Below, piece by piece: positions 19,150 through 27,602 of a stretch of 64,000 nucleotides of DNA; the stretch's first letter is position 1, and every line of letters begins with the position of its first letter. A model generated the notes under the pieces. The model worked only from the letters and a program-made list of their open reading frames with translations, had not been told where the DNA came from and made no database searches. Location of the stretch: contig NC_015914.1 in assembly GCF_000222485.1 (NCBI RefSeq), positions 6,058,001 to 6,122,000 on the forward strand, given 5' to 3'. A program made the translations under genes and the position numbers. The stretch comes from Cyclobacterium marinum DSM 745 (lineage in GTDB: Bacteria > Bacteroidota > Bacteroidia > Cytophagales > Cyclobacteriaceae).

Positions 19150-20325
19150 ATGAAAAGCTACAATTGTTTTGCTATACTCATTGCTTTCGTAGGTATAGTT
19201 TTAATTCAATGTCAATCAAAAATAGACGAAGGGGTGTCCATAGGCACCCCTTCTCTTTTAATTGATAACAAGGAAATTCTACCTTTTGAAGAATTTGTTT
19301 CAAGTATTGAATTCATCCCGTTAATTGCCCCAAAAGACACCTTGATTAATCTTTCCTGCAGTGTTTATGACTTGGTCATAAAAGACAAGATTTATTATAC
19401 CAGTAGGTGCTCCAAGGACTTCTCCATTCATTCCTTTGATCTTAGTGGAAATCACCTCCGTAGCTGGAACAAAAAAGGAAGCGGCCCCGGTGAATATCCT
19501 GCTATTCATGACATAATAGTAGAGAACAGCACACTATTCATTAACACAGGAAGGGGAAATTTACTAAAATACAGCCTGCCGGCGTTTGAATACCTAGGTG
19601 AAATTAAATTGGCGGATAACAACTTTGTCCCTACCGTCTCAAAAAATGGAGAAGATAGTTGGTTAATTTCCATTGAAAAAATTGGGAATGGTCAAGAAAA
19701 AATTTTTCAAATTTTAAATACGAAAACTAATGAAGTTAAAGCACTCCCCATTTTATCTCTCCCCTATAGTGGTGAGTTAAACCCCGGATTGATCGCAGAT
19801 TCAGAAATGGGGAAAATATTGAATTTTGGACTATCCGATACAATTTATCATTTTCAGGAAGATACGGTAACATCTTATCTTTCTCTAAATTTTGGAAGTA
19901 AGGGAATTGCTGCCGAGGACTATGAATTGGAAGGGCACACTTTTATGGAAAAAATTCTCCTTTCACAAAATTACGCCTTCAACTCGGGCTTAATAGATTA
20001 TAGTGATGGAGTCTTAAAGCTAATGATTTATGGGCTTGAAAAAAGTAATAATTTTGACCAAGGAGATCTTTCTACTTTTCCTTTTTATGATGTATTTATT
20101 CAACGTGACACGGGCAAGAAGAAAATCACCAAATCATTAACCGATGTCCGAAACAGTAGTTATTCAAAAGAGGGATATTTTTATCAAGTTATGCAATATG
20201 AAGATTGGCAAAGGGCGATAGATATTTCTTACTTCGGAAAGCATGAAGAACAACTATTACAATGCATTGAAAACTTAACTGATGAAGAGGACCCCATCAT
20301 ATTAAAGTATAAAGTGACATTTTAA
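19150..20325 (+). CDS. 6-bladed beta-propeller lipoprotein
   Basis: About 391 residues from ATG 19150. The N-terminus MKSYNCFAILIAFVGIVLIQ ends in a cysteine (QCQSK) as in a lipoprotein signal, though Gln at -1 is not ideal. The body has the motif series of the Bacteroidota 6-bladed beta-propeller family: SIEFIPLIAPKDTL, SIHSFDLSGNHLRSWNKKGS followed by GPGEYPAIHDIIV, and NLLKYSLPAFEYLGE. Family members are extracytoplasmic and of unknown function. A longer frame beginning at 19108 overlaps pckA and should be disregarded. It starts 7 bases after the pckA stop, so read-through from pckA is likely. Confidence 0.8.
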   Translation: MKSYNCFAILIAFVGIVLIQCQSKIDEGVSIGTPSLLIDNKEILPFEEFVSSIEFIPLIAPKDTLINLSCSVYDLVIKDKIYYTSRCSKDFSIHSFDLSGNHLRSWNKKGSGPGEYPAIHDIIVENSTLFINTGRGNLLKYSLPAFEYLGEIKLADNNFVPTVSKNGEDSWLISIEKIGNGQEKIFQILNTKTNEVKALPILSLPYSGELNPGLIADSEMGKILNFGLSDTIYHFQEDTVTSYLSLNFGSKGIAAEDYELEGHTFMEKILLSQNYAFNSGLIDYSDGVLKLMIYGLEKSNNFDQGDLSTFPFYDVFIQRDTGKKKITKSLTDVRNSSYSKEGYFYQVMQYEDWQRAIDISYFGKHEEQLLQCIENLTDEEDPIILKYKVTF

Positions 20326-20448
20326 AAATAATTTGCCGGGAAATAGCGAATAAAAAAAAACCTAAAAGCTTAATTTTGAAAATACAACATTTTCTAAAAG
20401 ATGAGAACCGAACTTTACCCCAACTTATTAATTGAAAATATAAATTTC

Positions 20449-21285
20449 ATGAAAAATTCAACTTACATCTTGTACCCCTTTCTAATGCTGATCTGTTTGA
20501 TCACCTCTCAACTGACCGTCCATGCCCAAAACCATCAAGAAGAAATCTACAAAATTGCCGAAAATGACACCTTAAAAATGGACATTTATCTTTCTGATGA
20601 AAATAAGAAGGACAAGCCAGCAATCGTATTTTTCTTCGGAGGAGGATGGGTTTCCGGAAGTTGGGATCAATTCCGCCCTCATGCAGTGCATTTTTCAAAA
20701 AAAGGTTTTGTCACCATACTCGTAGATTACAGGGTTGCTTCACGGCATGGAACCAGCCCATTTGAAGCGATCGAAGATGCAAAATCGGCCATGAAATATG
20801 TCAAAATGAATGCAGAAAGGTTTGGCATTGATTCTGCCAAAGTAATTGCATCCGGAGGTTCTGCCGGGGGACATCTTGCGGCAAGTACCGCAACAATTTC
20901 AGGGTTTGAAGGTGATGCTTTAAAAGAAATAAGTGCAAAGCCTGTTGCCCTACTTCTCTTCAACCCTGTCATTGACAACGGACCAGCAGGATATGGTTAC
21001 GATCGACTTGGAGAACGCTACAAAGAGGTTTCTCCCTTGCACAATCTAAAAGAAGGAGTTCCACCCACGCTTTTCTTTTTGGGTACAAAAGATCGATTAA
21101 TTCCTGTAATAACTGGCAGGTATTATCAAAAAGCAATGGAAAAATTAGGAAGCTATTGTGAATTTGTATTATATGATGGTCAGCCACATGGTTTTTTCAA
21201 TTTTAAGAACAGAGAAATTTATGAACAAACTATTTTAGAAACTGAAGCATTTCTAGAAAAAATCGGGTTGTTTCCTAAATCTTAA
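20449..21285 (+). CDS. Secreted alpha/beta hydrolase (esterase-like)
   Basis: About 278 residues from ATG 20449, with a signal peptide (MKNSTYILYPFLMLICLITS...VHAQ). The catalytic parts are the oxyanion-hole loop IVFFFGGGWVSGSWDQF (a variant of HGGGW with Phe-Phe in place of His-Gly), the nucleophile elbow ASGGSAGGHLAAS, the acid region FFLGTKDRLIPV and the histidine in YDGQPHGFFNF. It resembles BD-FAE-type esterases that remove acetyl or feruloyl groups from plant or algal polysaccharides, but the substrate is not known. It stands downstream of the propeller gene on the same strand. An upstream ATG at 20401 would put 16 extra residues before the signal peptide and is unlikely. Confidence 0.85.
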   Translation: MKNSTYILYPFLMLICLITSQLTVHAQNHQEEIYKIAENDTLKMDIYLSDENKKDKPAIVFFFGGGWVSGSWDQFRPHAVHFSKKGFVTILVDYRVASRHGTSPFEAIEDAKSAMKYVKMNAERFGIDSAKVIASGGSAGGHLAASTATISGFEGDALKEISAKPVALLLFNPVIDNGPAGYGYDRLGERYKEVSPLHNLKEGVPPTLFFLGTKDRLIPVITGRYYQKAMEKLGSYCEFVLYDGQPHGFFNFKNREIYEQTILETEAFLEKIGLFPKS

Positions 21286-21626
21286 AACCACCGTTAATCC
21301 GCTAACTAAAAACAATATCATTACCAAAATGTGAATTCTAATTTAAAGTTTCATTCAATTGGAAATGTTATAAAAACATGTTAAAAAGTGTAAATAAAAC
21401 ACTTTATAATGATTTTTGGAGAAAATTAGATGAAATATTATTTGGTATAAACAGGAAATTTGAAATATTTAATTTTTTTTCAACTTAATGAAAAGATATG
21501 CTAATATGACGCTTGCGCTTCCATTTGTTTTTCTTAAGTTTAAAAAATCATAACAATTTAAATACTTACTCAGTAAGGCATTGCGCCAGAAATATAGCTG
21601 TAGTCGGTTAAAATAAACCCACCTAG
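21286..21626. other. Long AT-rich intergenic region, possible small RNA
   Basis: No ORF is credible here. The last hundred bases (about 21540-21626) are less AT-rich than the rest and end in a strong plus-strand terminator, so an independent small transcript is possible. No family was recognised. Confidence 0.35.
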
Positions 21627-21657
21627 AAGCCTTTGTATTACAAAGGCTTTTTTATTT
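21627..21657 (+). terminator. Terminator between esterase and VIT gene
   Basis: A nine-base stem AAGCCTTTG/CAAAGGCTT with a T-rich tail on the plus strand. It is 340 bases past the esterase stop and directly beside the stop of the convergent VIT gene. On the minus strand no T tract follows. Confidence 0.7.
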
Positions 21658-21658
21658 T

Positions 21659-22384
21659 TTATTGTAAGAGAAAAGCTTCCAAAACATCTCCAACAAAATA
21701 GGCTACTAACGCGGCTATTATACCAAGTAAAAGTGTTTCAATTACACTTTGCCAAATCCCGGTCTGGTTGACCCAACTCTTTAAAGCACCCACCAATATA
21801 AAGGCCGAGCCGGTTAACAGACAAGTCCAGAAAAAAACATCAAAATCCACTTCATAAAAGTAATCCCATACATAAACTATTAAGGGAATAAATCCTACCA
21901 CCACAAAAGATATAAGCGTTGCCAAACCTATTTTTAGAGGGCTTTTAACCTCTTCAATCATATTGAGTTCGTCCTTCATCATTTCATTCACCCATCTATC
22001 CCTATCAGCCACAATCACCTCCACAACCTCTTGCAATAACTTCCCTTCAAATCCTTTTTCCTTATAAATGGCAACAATTTCTTCACGCTCTTTTTTTGGT
22101 ATATTGTCCACCTCCCAATATTCTATGTTTTTGTGTTTTTGGTAATTTTCCTTTTCCGATTTGGAAGACAGGTAAGCTCCAATTGACATAGACAACCCAT
22201 CCGCAAACAAATTGGCAAAACCCAAAACAATAATTACCATAGGATCCAGGTTTGCCCCCACAGCACCGGCCACTACAGCGAAAGTGGTAACTGCTCCATC
22301 TATACCTCCATATACAAATTCCCTCAGGTATTCTTGGAGATTTTTAAAGAATGGTATTTCTTGGTGTAATTCTGACTCTTCCAA
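21659..22384 (-). CDS. VIT1/CCC1-family transporter
   Basis: A 241-residue membrane protein of the vacuolar iron transporter family, which moves Fe(II) or Mn(II). It shows the hallmark first helix [20 protein letters not shown] followed by AGAVGANL, the second helix [30 protein letters not shown], a charged cytosolic segment ([36 protein letters not shown]) and three C-terminal helices. No in-frame ATG exists before the conserved region, and the likely start is TTG at 22384 ([10 protein letters not shown]). It stands alone. Confidence 0.88.
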   Translation of the reverse strand: MEESELHQEIPFFKNLQEYLREFVYGGIDGAVTTFAVVAGAVGANLDPMVIIVLGFANLFADGLSMSIGAYLSSKSEKENYQKHKNIEYWEVDNIPKKEREEIVAIYKEKGFEGKLLQEVVEVIVADRDRWVNEMMKDELNMIEEVKSPLKIGLATLISFVVVGFIPLIVYVWDYFYEVDFDVFFWTCLLTGSAFILVGALKSWVNQTGIWQSVIETLLLGIIAALVAYFVGDVLEAFLLQ

Positions 22385-22741
22385 AGTATATGATTTAAAA
22401 TTTTAAATAGTAAAATGCTGATGGCAACGTGAACACAATTTCAGCAGGTACATTTTTAATTTACAAAAATTCAAGTAATTGTTGACACGCTACTTTATAT
22501 TCCTTTGTAATAAAACACCTTGGCTTCTCTAATGCGCTGAAACATGCATTATAATGGTGCTAACGGATAATGAGTTATGATAATAATTTGTACTGTAATT
22601 ATAATAATCAAAACCAGGGCGGGTTGAGTTAGCCCAAAGGAACTATTACCCTTTTTGAGAGACTGAAATTGAATATTTGAAACTAATGTCCTTGAATATG
22701 AAAGTGATAAAGCAAAACACTTCTTTTTTTTCGTCCTACTA
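22385..22741. other. Intergenic region without recognised feature
   Basis: AT-rich DNA between the VIT gene and the tRNA-Asp promoter. A 68-codon minus-strand frame has no family resemblance and atypical composition, so it is not called. Confidence 0.4.
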
Positions 22742-22772
22742 TTGTATAAAAACAAACATTCTTCTACCTTTG
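22742..22772 (+). promoter_or_regulatory. Promoter of tRNA-Asp and the repeat array
   Basis: TTG (22742-22744), a 20-base spacer and TACCTTTG (22765-22772) give a near-consensus Bacteroidota promoter (TTTG-N19-TAnnTTTG). The predicted start is about 30 bases before the first tRNA-Asp. Confidence 0.6.
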
Positions 22773-22809
22773 TACCACTTCAAACGAGGAGTAATAAAGA
22801 AACAAAAAA

Positions 22810-22883
22810 GGAGTGGTAGTTCAGCTGGTTAGAATGCCTGCCTGTCACGCAGGAGGTCGCGGGTTCGAGTCCCGTCCATTCCG
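22810..22883 (+). tRNA. tRNA-Asp (GTC), copy 1
   Basis: A full cloverleaf is present: acceptor GGAGTGG/CCATTCC, D-arm GTTC...GAAT, anticodon stem CCTGC/GCAGG with loop CTGTCAC (anticodon GTC at 22844-22846), variable loop, T-arm CGGG-TTCGAGT-CCCG and G discriminator, then CA. It is identical to the second copy at 23592 and begins the tRNA/repeat region. Confidence 0.97.
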
Positions 22884-22887
22884 CACA

Positions 22888-22915
22888 AAAGCCTTGGTTT
22901 TCCAAGGCTTTTTTT
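22888..22915 (+). terminator. Terminator after tRNA-Asp copy 1
   Basis: A ten-base stem AAAGCCTTGG/CCAAGGCTTT with a T run. The same sequence follows the second tRNA-Asp. Confidence 0.85.
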
Positions 22916-22959
22916 GACTTCTTAATATTTATCACTTTTAAAGGTGAGAAATTAACAAA

Positions 22960-23591
22960 ATAGTGGTAGTTCAGCCGGTTAGAATGTCCCGATTTATCGG
23001 GAAGGTCGCTGGATTGAAACTTAAGAAGTAAAAATATTGGAGTGGTAGTTCAGTTGATTAGAATGTCCCGACTTATCGGGAAGGTCGCTGGATCGAAACT
23101 AAAGAAGTAAAAATATTGGAGTGGTAGTTCAGTTGGTTAGAATGTCCCGACTTATCGGGAAGGTCGCTGGATCGAAACTTAAGAATTAAAAATATTGGAG
23201 TGGTAGTTCAGCTGGTTAGAATGTCCCGACTTATCGGGAAGGTCGCTGGATCGAATCTTAAGAAGTAAAAATATTGGATTGGTAGTTCAGTTGAGTAGAA
23301 TGTCCCGACTTATCGGGAAGGTCGCTGGATCGAAACTTAAGAAGTAAAAATATTGGAGTGGTAGTTCAGTTGATTAGAATGTCCCGACTTATCGGGAAGG
23401 TCGCTGGATCGAAACTAAAGAAGTAAAAATATTGGAGTGGTAGTTCAGTTGGTTAGAATGTCCCGACTTATCGGGAAGGTCGCTGGATCGAATCTTAAGA
23501 AGTAAAAATATTGGATTGGTAGTTCAGTTGATTAGAATGTCCCGACTTATCGGGAAGGTCGCTGGATCGAAACTTAAGAAGTAAAAATATT
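22960..23591 (+). repeat. Eight tandem 79-bp tRNA-Asp-derived units
   Basis: Units start at 22960, 23039, 23118, 23197, 23276, 23355, 23434 and 23513; adding 79 again gives 23592, the exact first base of tRNA-Asp copy 2. Each unit begins like tRNA-Asp (GGAGTGGTAGTTCAG..TTAGAATG, about 27 bases nearly identical). It then has the perfect hairpin TCCCGACTTATCGGGA (TTTA loop in unit 1) in place of the anticodon arm, then AGGTCGC as in the tRNA. After that come a degenerate T-arm (TGGATCGAAAC) and a unique tail (TTAAGAAGTAAAAATATT). The 3' acceptor strand is lost, so no unit can form a normal tRNA. There are no unique spacers, ORFs or internal terminators. Confidence 0.95.
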
Positions 23592-23665
23592 GGAGTGGTA
23601 GTTCAGCTGGTTAGAATGCCTGCCTGTCACGCAGGAGGTCGCGGGTTCGAGTCCCGTCCATTCCG
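23592..23665 (+). tRNA. tRNA-Asp (GTC), copy 2
   Basis: Identical to copy 1 from acceptor to discriminator, with anticodon GTC. It is the ninth element of the 79-bp phase, directly joined to the repeat tail at its 5' end, so its own promoter is absent. Its transcript must come through the array or from a promoter within a repeat. Confidence 0.97.
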
Positions 23666-23669
23666 CATA

Positions 23670-23697
23670 AAAGCCTTGGTTTTCCAAGGCTTTTTTT
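23670..23697 (+). terminator. Terminator after tRNA-Asp copy 2
   Basis: Same ten-base stem and T run as after copy 1, showing that tRNA and terminator were duplicated together. Confidence 0.85.
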
Positions 23698-23763
23698 GTT
23701 GGTTCTTTTTTTAAAAGAATTCCTTAACACACCACTACATTAACAATTACTTTTAGGCTAAAA

Positions 23764-23814
23764 AACTTCCTGAAGGAGAATAACAAATATAAAATACCTG
23801 AAAATCTCCTTCAG
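23764..23814 (-). terminator. katE terminator
   Basis: A ten-base stem CTGAAGGAGA (23770-23779) with TCTCCTTCAG (23805-23814). On the minus strand it is followed by GAAGTTTTTT. It lies 37 bases past the catalase stop. Confidence 0.55.
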
Positions 23815-23850
23815 AAAATCATGTTTTTCATAGGATTAATATCAAATAGA

Positions 23851-25980
23851 CTAAACAGGAATTCCTTCAGTCTCTTTCATTCGATCCCAATTTCTATGTT
23901 GGCCAATTGCTTTTATAAAAGCATCAGGCGCAGCATTGATCAGTACCGCTTTGTCGTCTTTGAAATCTTTTACATAAGTTTCATCCAAAAGTTCCTCCCC
24001 CTCATTATCTGCAGCTATGGCTTTGCAGTGTTTTAAGGTTTCATTGATAAACTTTTTGAATTTAGGTGTCTTTGATAAAGCATCAATTGAAGACTGCCCT
24101 CCCGGTATGTATATGGCATCAAATAGAACACTTTCCGTAGTGGTTATGCTTGCCCCTACAGGATGCTCCATACCAGCATCACATTTTATTGCCCCACCAT
24201 GAGGAGCAATGATCATGCAAACAGCATTTTCAGCTTCTAACGCCGATTTCATTTGTTTAAAATCGTCCATTTTAAATCCGTCTGCGGCTAAAAAAGCAAT
24301 TTTACGAGTAGCAATGCTATCAAATTTGGTGTTGGCTTGACTCAGTGCCGTTGACTTGTCGAGATAGATTTTTTTAGGTCCGGGTTGATAATCTGCTACA
24401 TTAGCATCTGCACCTATCGCTTGGTTTATAGGTTCCTCTATTTTTTCCGGAACACTAAGACCTAAATTACCTGCAACCTCCTCAGCCAATTCATCATCTA
24501 TTTGTGCTATCATCCATAGCATTCTTTCTTTGATATGTTTATGGTTACATTTTCCCAACTCAAAGGAATAAGCATTGGCCACATGGCTTTTTTCCCAATC
24601 TGCAAGACTTCTATAAAAAAGAGCCGGCTGAGAAAAGAAATCGTTGAAACTTTCGCTTCTGGCTCTAATTTTTTTACCGTCTATTTTTTCTTCATATGAA
24701 GAAAAGGCCCCCTCTGCTATCTTTGAAAGATGCGGACATCCTCCTCCTAGTGTGTTGGGGAAATAGGCAGTTTGCCCCTTAGGTATTTCGGTTTGCATAT
24801 GACCATCTCTTTGGTTATGATGGGCTTTAGCTACCGGCTGATTGATTGGAATTTGGTGGAAATTCGGGCTACCTAATCTAGAAAGCTGGGTATCTCGATA
24901 GGAAAACAAGCGTCCTTGAAGAAGTGGATCATTGGTGAAATCTATGCCTGGTACAATATTACCCGGTAAAAATGCTACTTGCTCCGTTTCGGCAAAGAAA
25001 TTATCCGGGTTTTTGTTCAAGGTCATTTTTCCTATTACTTTAACGGGGACCATCTCCTCGGGAATCAATTTAGTGGCATCCAACAAGTCAAAATCAAACT
25101 TGTGTTCATCTTCTTCAGGTACAATTTGAACACCTAGTTCCCATTCAGGAAATTGGCCGGACTCTATCGCTTCCCACAGGTCTCTTCTATGAAAGTCACT
25201 GTCTGCTCCACTTATTTTTGTTGCTTCATCCCAGGTTACTGAATGTACTCCCAATACTGGTTTCCAATGAAACTTAACAAAATGTGCCTCTCCTTTTTCA
25301 TTGACCAATCGGTAAGAATGAATACCAAAACCTTCCATCATCCGGAAACTTCTAGGTATTGCCCTATCGCTCATTAACCAAATCTGATTGTGAAGGGTTT
25401 CCGGTGTAAGGGAAATGAAATCATAAAATGTATCATGTGCTGAAGCTGCCTGTGGAATCTCCTTATTCGGCTCAGGCTTAACTGAATGAATTAGATCCGG
25501 AAACTTCATAGCGTCCTGAATGAAAAAAATTGGCATATTATTGCCAACCAAGTCCCAAGTCCCTTCTTCCGTATAAAATTTTACAGCAAAACCACGAACA
25601 TCTCTAGCAAGATCTGTGGAACCTTTGGAGCCGGCAACTGTTGAGAACCTCACAAAAACCGGTGTTTTTCTACTAGTATCTGTAAAAATACCTGCTTTAG
25701 AATACCGGCTGATGCTATCATATAATTCAAAGTAACCGTGCGCTCCACTCCCCCTTGCATGTACAATACGCTCAGGAATACGCTCGTGATCAAAGCTGGT
25801 AATTTTCTCACGAAGAATAAAATCTTCAAGAAGTGAAGATCCTCTTATGCCTGCCTTTAAAGAATTATTCGTATCGTTGACTTTTACTCCCTGCCTTGTG
25901 GTTAATTCTTGGTTTTTTGGGTCGATTGTAAATTGCTTAAGCTGAGCTGTTTTTGATTGCTTTCCATCTTCTTTTTTCAT
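23851..25980 (-). CDS. katE: Large-subunit (HPII-type) catalase
   Basis: A clade 2 monofunctional heme catalase that disproportionates hydrogen peroxide. The 709 residues contain the distal histidine (RIVHARGSGAHGYFE, His74), FVRFSTVAGSKGSTDLARDV, the distal asparagine (LVGNNMPIFFIQD, Asn147) and the proximal heme ligand RLFSYRDTQLSRLG (Tyr361). Beyond about residue 560 there is a C-terminal DJ-1/PfpI-like flavodoxin-fold domain (KIAFLAADGFKMDDFKQMKS, SVLFDAIYIPGGQSSIDALS), as in E. coli HPII. The catalytic cysteine expected of active PfpI proteins is not evident, which is normal for HPII. It is transcribed alone and convergent with the tRNA array. Confidence 0.95.
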   Translation of the reverse strand: MKKEDGKQSKTAQLKQFTIDPKNQELTTRQGVKVNDTNNSLKAGIRGSSLLEDFILREKITSFDHERIPERIVHARGSGAHGYFELYDSISRYSKAGIFTDTSRKTPVFVRFSTVAGSKGSTDLARDVRGFAVKFYTEEGTWDLVGNNMPIFFIQDAMKFPDLIHSVKPEPNKEIPQAASAHDTFYDFISLTPETLHNQIWLMSDRAIPRSFRMMEGFGIHSYRLVNEKGEAHFVKFHWKPVLGVHSVTWDEATKISGADSDFHRRDLWEAIESGQFPEWELGVQIVPEEDEHKFDFDLLDATKLIPEEMVPVKVIGKMTLNKNPDNFFAETEQVAFLPGNIVPGIDFTNDPLLQGRLFSYRDTQLSRLGSPNFHQIPINQPVAKAHHNQRDGHMQTEIPKGQTAYFPNTLGGGCPHLSKIAEGAFSSYEEKIDGKKIRARSESFNDFFSQPALFYRSLADWEKSHVANAYSFELGKCNHKHIKERMLWMIAQIDDELAEEVAGNLGLSVPEKIEEPINQAIGADANVADYQPGPKKIYLDKSTALSQANTKFDSIATRKIAFLAADGFKMDDFKQMKSALEAENAVCMIIAPHGGAIKCDAGMEHPVGASITTTESVLFDAIYIPGGQSSIDALSKTPKFKKFINETLKHCKAIAADNEGEELLDETYVKDFKDDKAVLINAAPDAFIKAIGQHRNWDRMKETEGIPV

Positions 25981-26566
25981 GTCAATAGTTTTATAGGGTT
26001 AATATGTTTTTTTAATCTTAGTAATTGATTTTTACAACCACCTTTGATTAGCCTCCTTTCCTATAGGCTATTTTAGGAATTGATTTATTACTTCAAAGGA
26101 GTTTAGCCTACATCAAACTCATTTCAGGTAAGAAGCTAAGTTTCCTATGATCTAATATATTTTTCCCGCAAGGGTTAAATCAAAGCTAAATGAGATATTA
26201 GAATAACAATAGCTCAAAAAAAATAATAATTAGCTCTTTTAAATTTTATGCTTTTATAAATGAAATTTAACTTAAATTAATAACAGAAGACTTTTATGGG
26301 CAGCTAAAAATCAGGGTAATATGTCTTGACATCTTTTAATAAAATCAACCTTAACAATTGGCAAATTCAGCCGTTTATAATACTTATTTCCAATATATTA
26401 TCTAGCCGAATTATGAGATACATAACACATTATAAAAATTAAGAATAAGAGAACGGCAAGGCTTATTCCAAACAAAAAAGCCTACCAGTCGGTTACATCA
26501 TCATTACCCTATTATTATTTTCAAGAAGTGATTCAATTCAATGTCACTAGGAAGTATAGCTAAATA
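25981..26566. other. 586-bp intergenic region between katE and topoisomerase IB
   Basis: AT-rich and divergent-promoter in position. No credible ORF, tRNA or clear TAnnTTTG box was seen. Confidence 0.4.
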
Positions 26567-27580
26567 ATGAAAGCCATAAGAGAAATTGATGACTCCGCCC
26601 TTTGCATTTACAGAAAAAAATGGGCCAGAGGTTTTAGGTACCTAAATGAAGAAGGAAAACCTATAAAAGACAAGACAACGCTAAAGCGCTTAAAGAACTT
26701 AGTTATACCTCCAATGTGGACTGATGTCAAGATATGCCGTTTTGAGGAAGGACATATTCAAGCAACCGGCAGGGACAAAAAAGGCCGTAAGCAGTACATT
26801 TATCATACAATCTACGAGCAAAATTGTCAATTAGAGAAATTCAACAGTTTAATAAATTTTGCTAAAGCACTACCAACTATCAGAAAAAAATCTTACAAAG
26901 CTATCCAAACAAAAGAGTGGACCAAAGAAAAGGTGTTGGGGCTTATGATTTTGATCCTCGATGGCTATGGCATCCGGATAGGAAACAAGTATTACCAGGA
27001 GAATAATGACACCATTGGTTTAACCACTATGCGAAGAAAGCACATGAAAATCGATGGAGATGGCATCATATTCCACTATAATGGTAAAAGTCATATAGAT
27101 CGAAGCGTAATGATTGATGATGCTCAGCTTATTTCGTTGATAAAGGAGGCAGCAGATTTACCCGGATATGAAATATTTAGATACCAAGATGAAAATGGTG
27201 ATTTTCAGTCAATTGACAGCGATGAAGTAAATGAATACCTTGCTAAAAATATGTGTGCTGAATATTCAAGTAAATATTTTCGCACATGGGCTGCCTGCCG
27301 CCTTGCCATTGAGTATTACCCAGTGGCACTGGAAGAAAAACAGAAAAACAAACGCAAAAAATTCAGTAATATACTGATAAATATGGTGGCTTCAGAACTC
27401 GGTAACACACCAAGCGTATGTAGAAATTATTACATACATCCTTCCATAATGGAAAAAATTGATTCCCAAAGCCTACCACAGCCCAACCCTTTTAGACAAA
27501 GTGCAAGCCCCTATGCGCTTAGCAGGGAGGAGAAATTAGGTTTACAAATCATTGAAAAGGATTCTATTAATGGCAAGTAA
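26567..27580 (+). CDS. DNA topoisomerase IB (poxvirus-like)
   Basis: A 337-residue type IB topoisomerase that relaxes supercoils through a 3'-phosphotyrosyl intermediate. The catalytic residues are visible: Arg137 in YGIRIGNKYY, the beta-hairpin lysine region GLTTMRRKHMKIDG, Arg239 in KYFRTWAACRLA, and the nucleophile Tyr289 in NTPSVCRNYYIHPSIM. The histidine of IHPSI completes the site. The N-terminal part (RGFRYLNEEGKPIKDKTTLK, LVIPPMWTDV, QATGRDKKGRKQYIYH) matches the bacterial TopIB DNA-clamp domain. It is transcribed alone and convergent with the DUF808 gene, only 22 bases apart. These enzymes are accessory and often sit in stress or DNA-repair neighbourhoods. Confidence 0.93.
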   Translation: MKAIREIDDSALCIYRKKWARGFRYLNEEGKPIKDKTTLKRLKNLVIPPMWTDVKICRFEEGHIQATGRDKKGRKQYIYHTIYEQNCQLEKFNSLINFAKALPTIRKKSYKAIQTKEWTKEKVLGLMILILDGYGIRIGNKYYQENNDTIGLTTMRRKHMKIDGDGIIFHYNGKSHIDRSVMIDDAQLISLIKEAADLPGYEIFRYQDENGDFQSIDSDEVNEYLAKNMCAEYSSKYFRTWAACRLAIEYYPVALEEKQKNKRKKFSNILINMVASELGNTPSVCRNYYIHPSIMEKIDSQSLPQPNPFRQSASPYALSREEKLGLQIIEKDSINGK

Positions 27581-27602
27581 TACGATAGCTGGAAAGACCA
27601 AT

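Noticed and set aside
22549..22755. 68-codon open frame on the minus strand before the tRNA-Asp promoter
   Set aside because: Composition follows AT-rich spacer DNA, no family resemblance, and it overlaps the tRNA promoter.
22960..23591. CRISPR-like regular repeats
   Set aside because: The whole 79-bp period is repeated; there are no unique spacers, and no cas genes are nearby. The repeats derive from tRNA-Asp.
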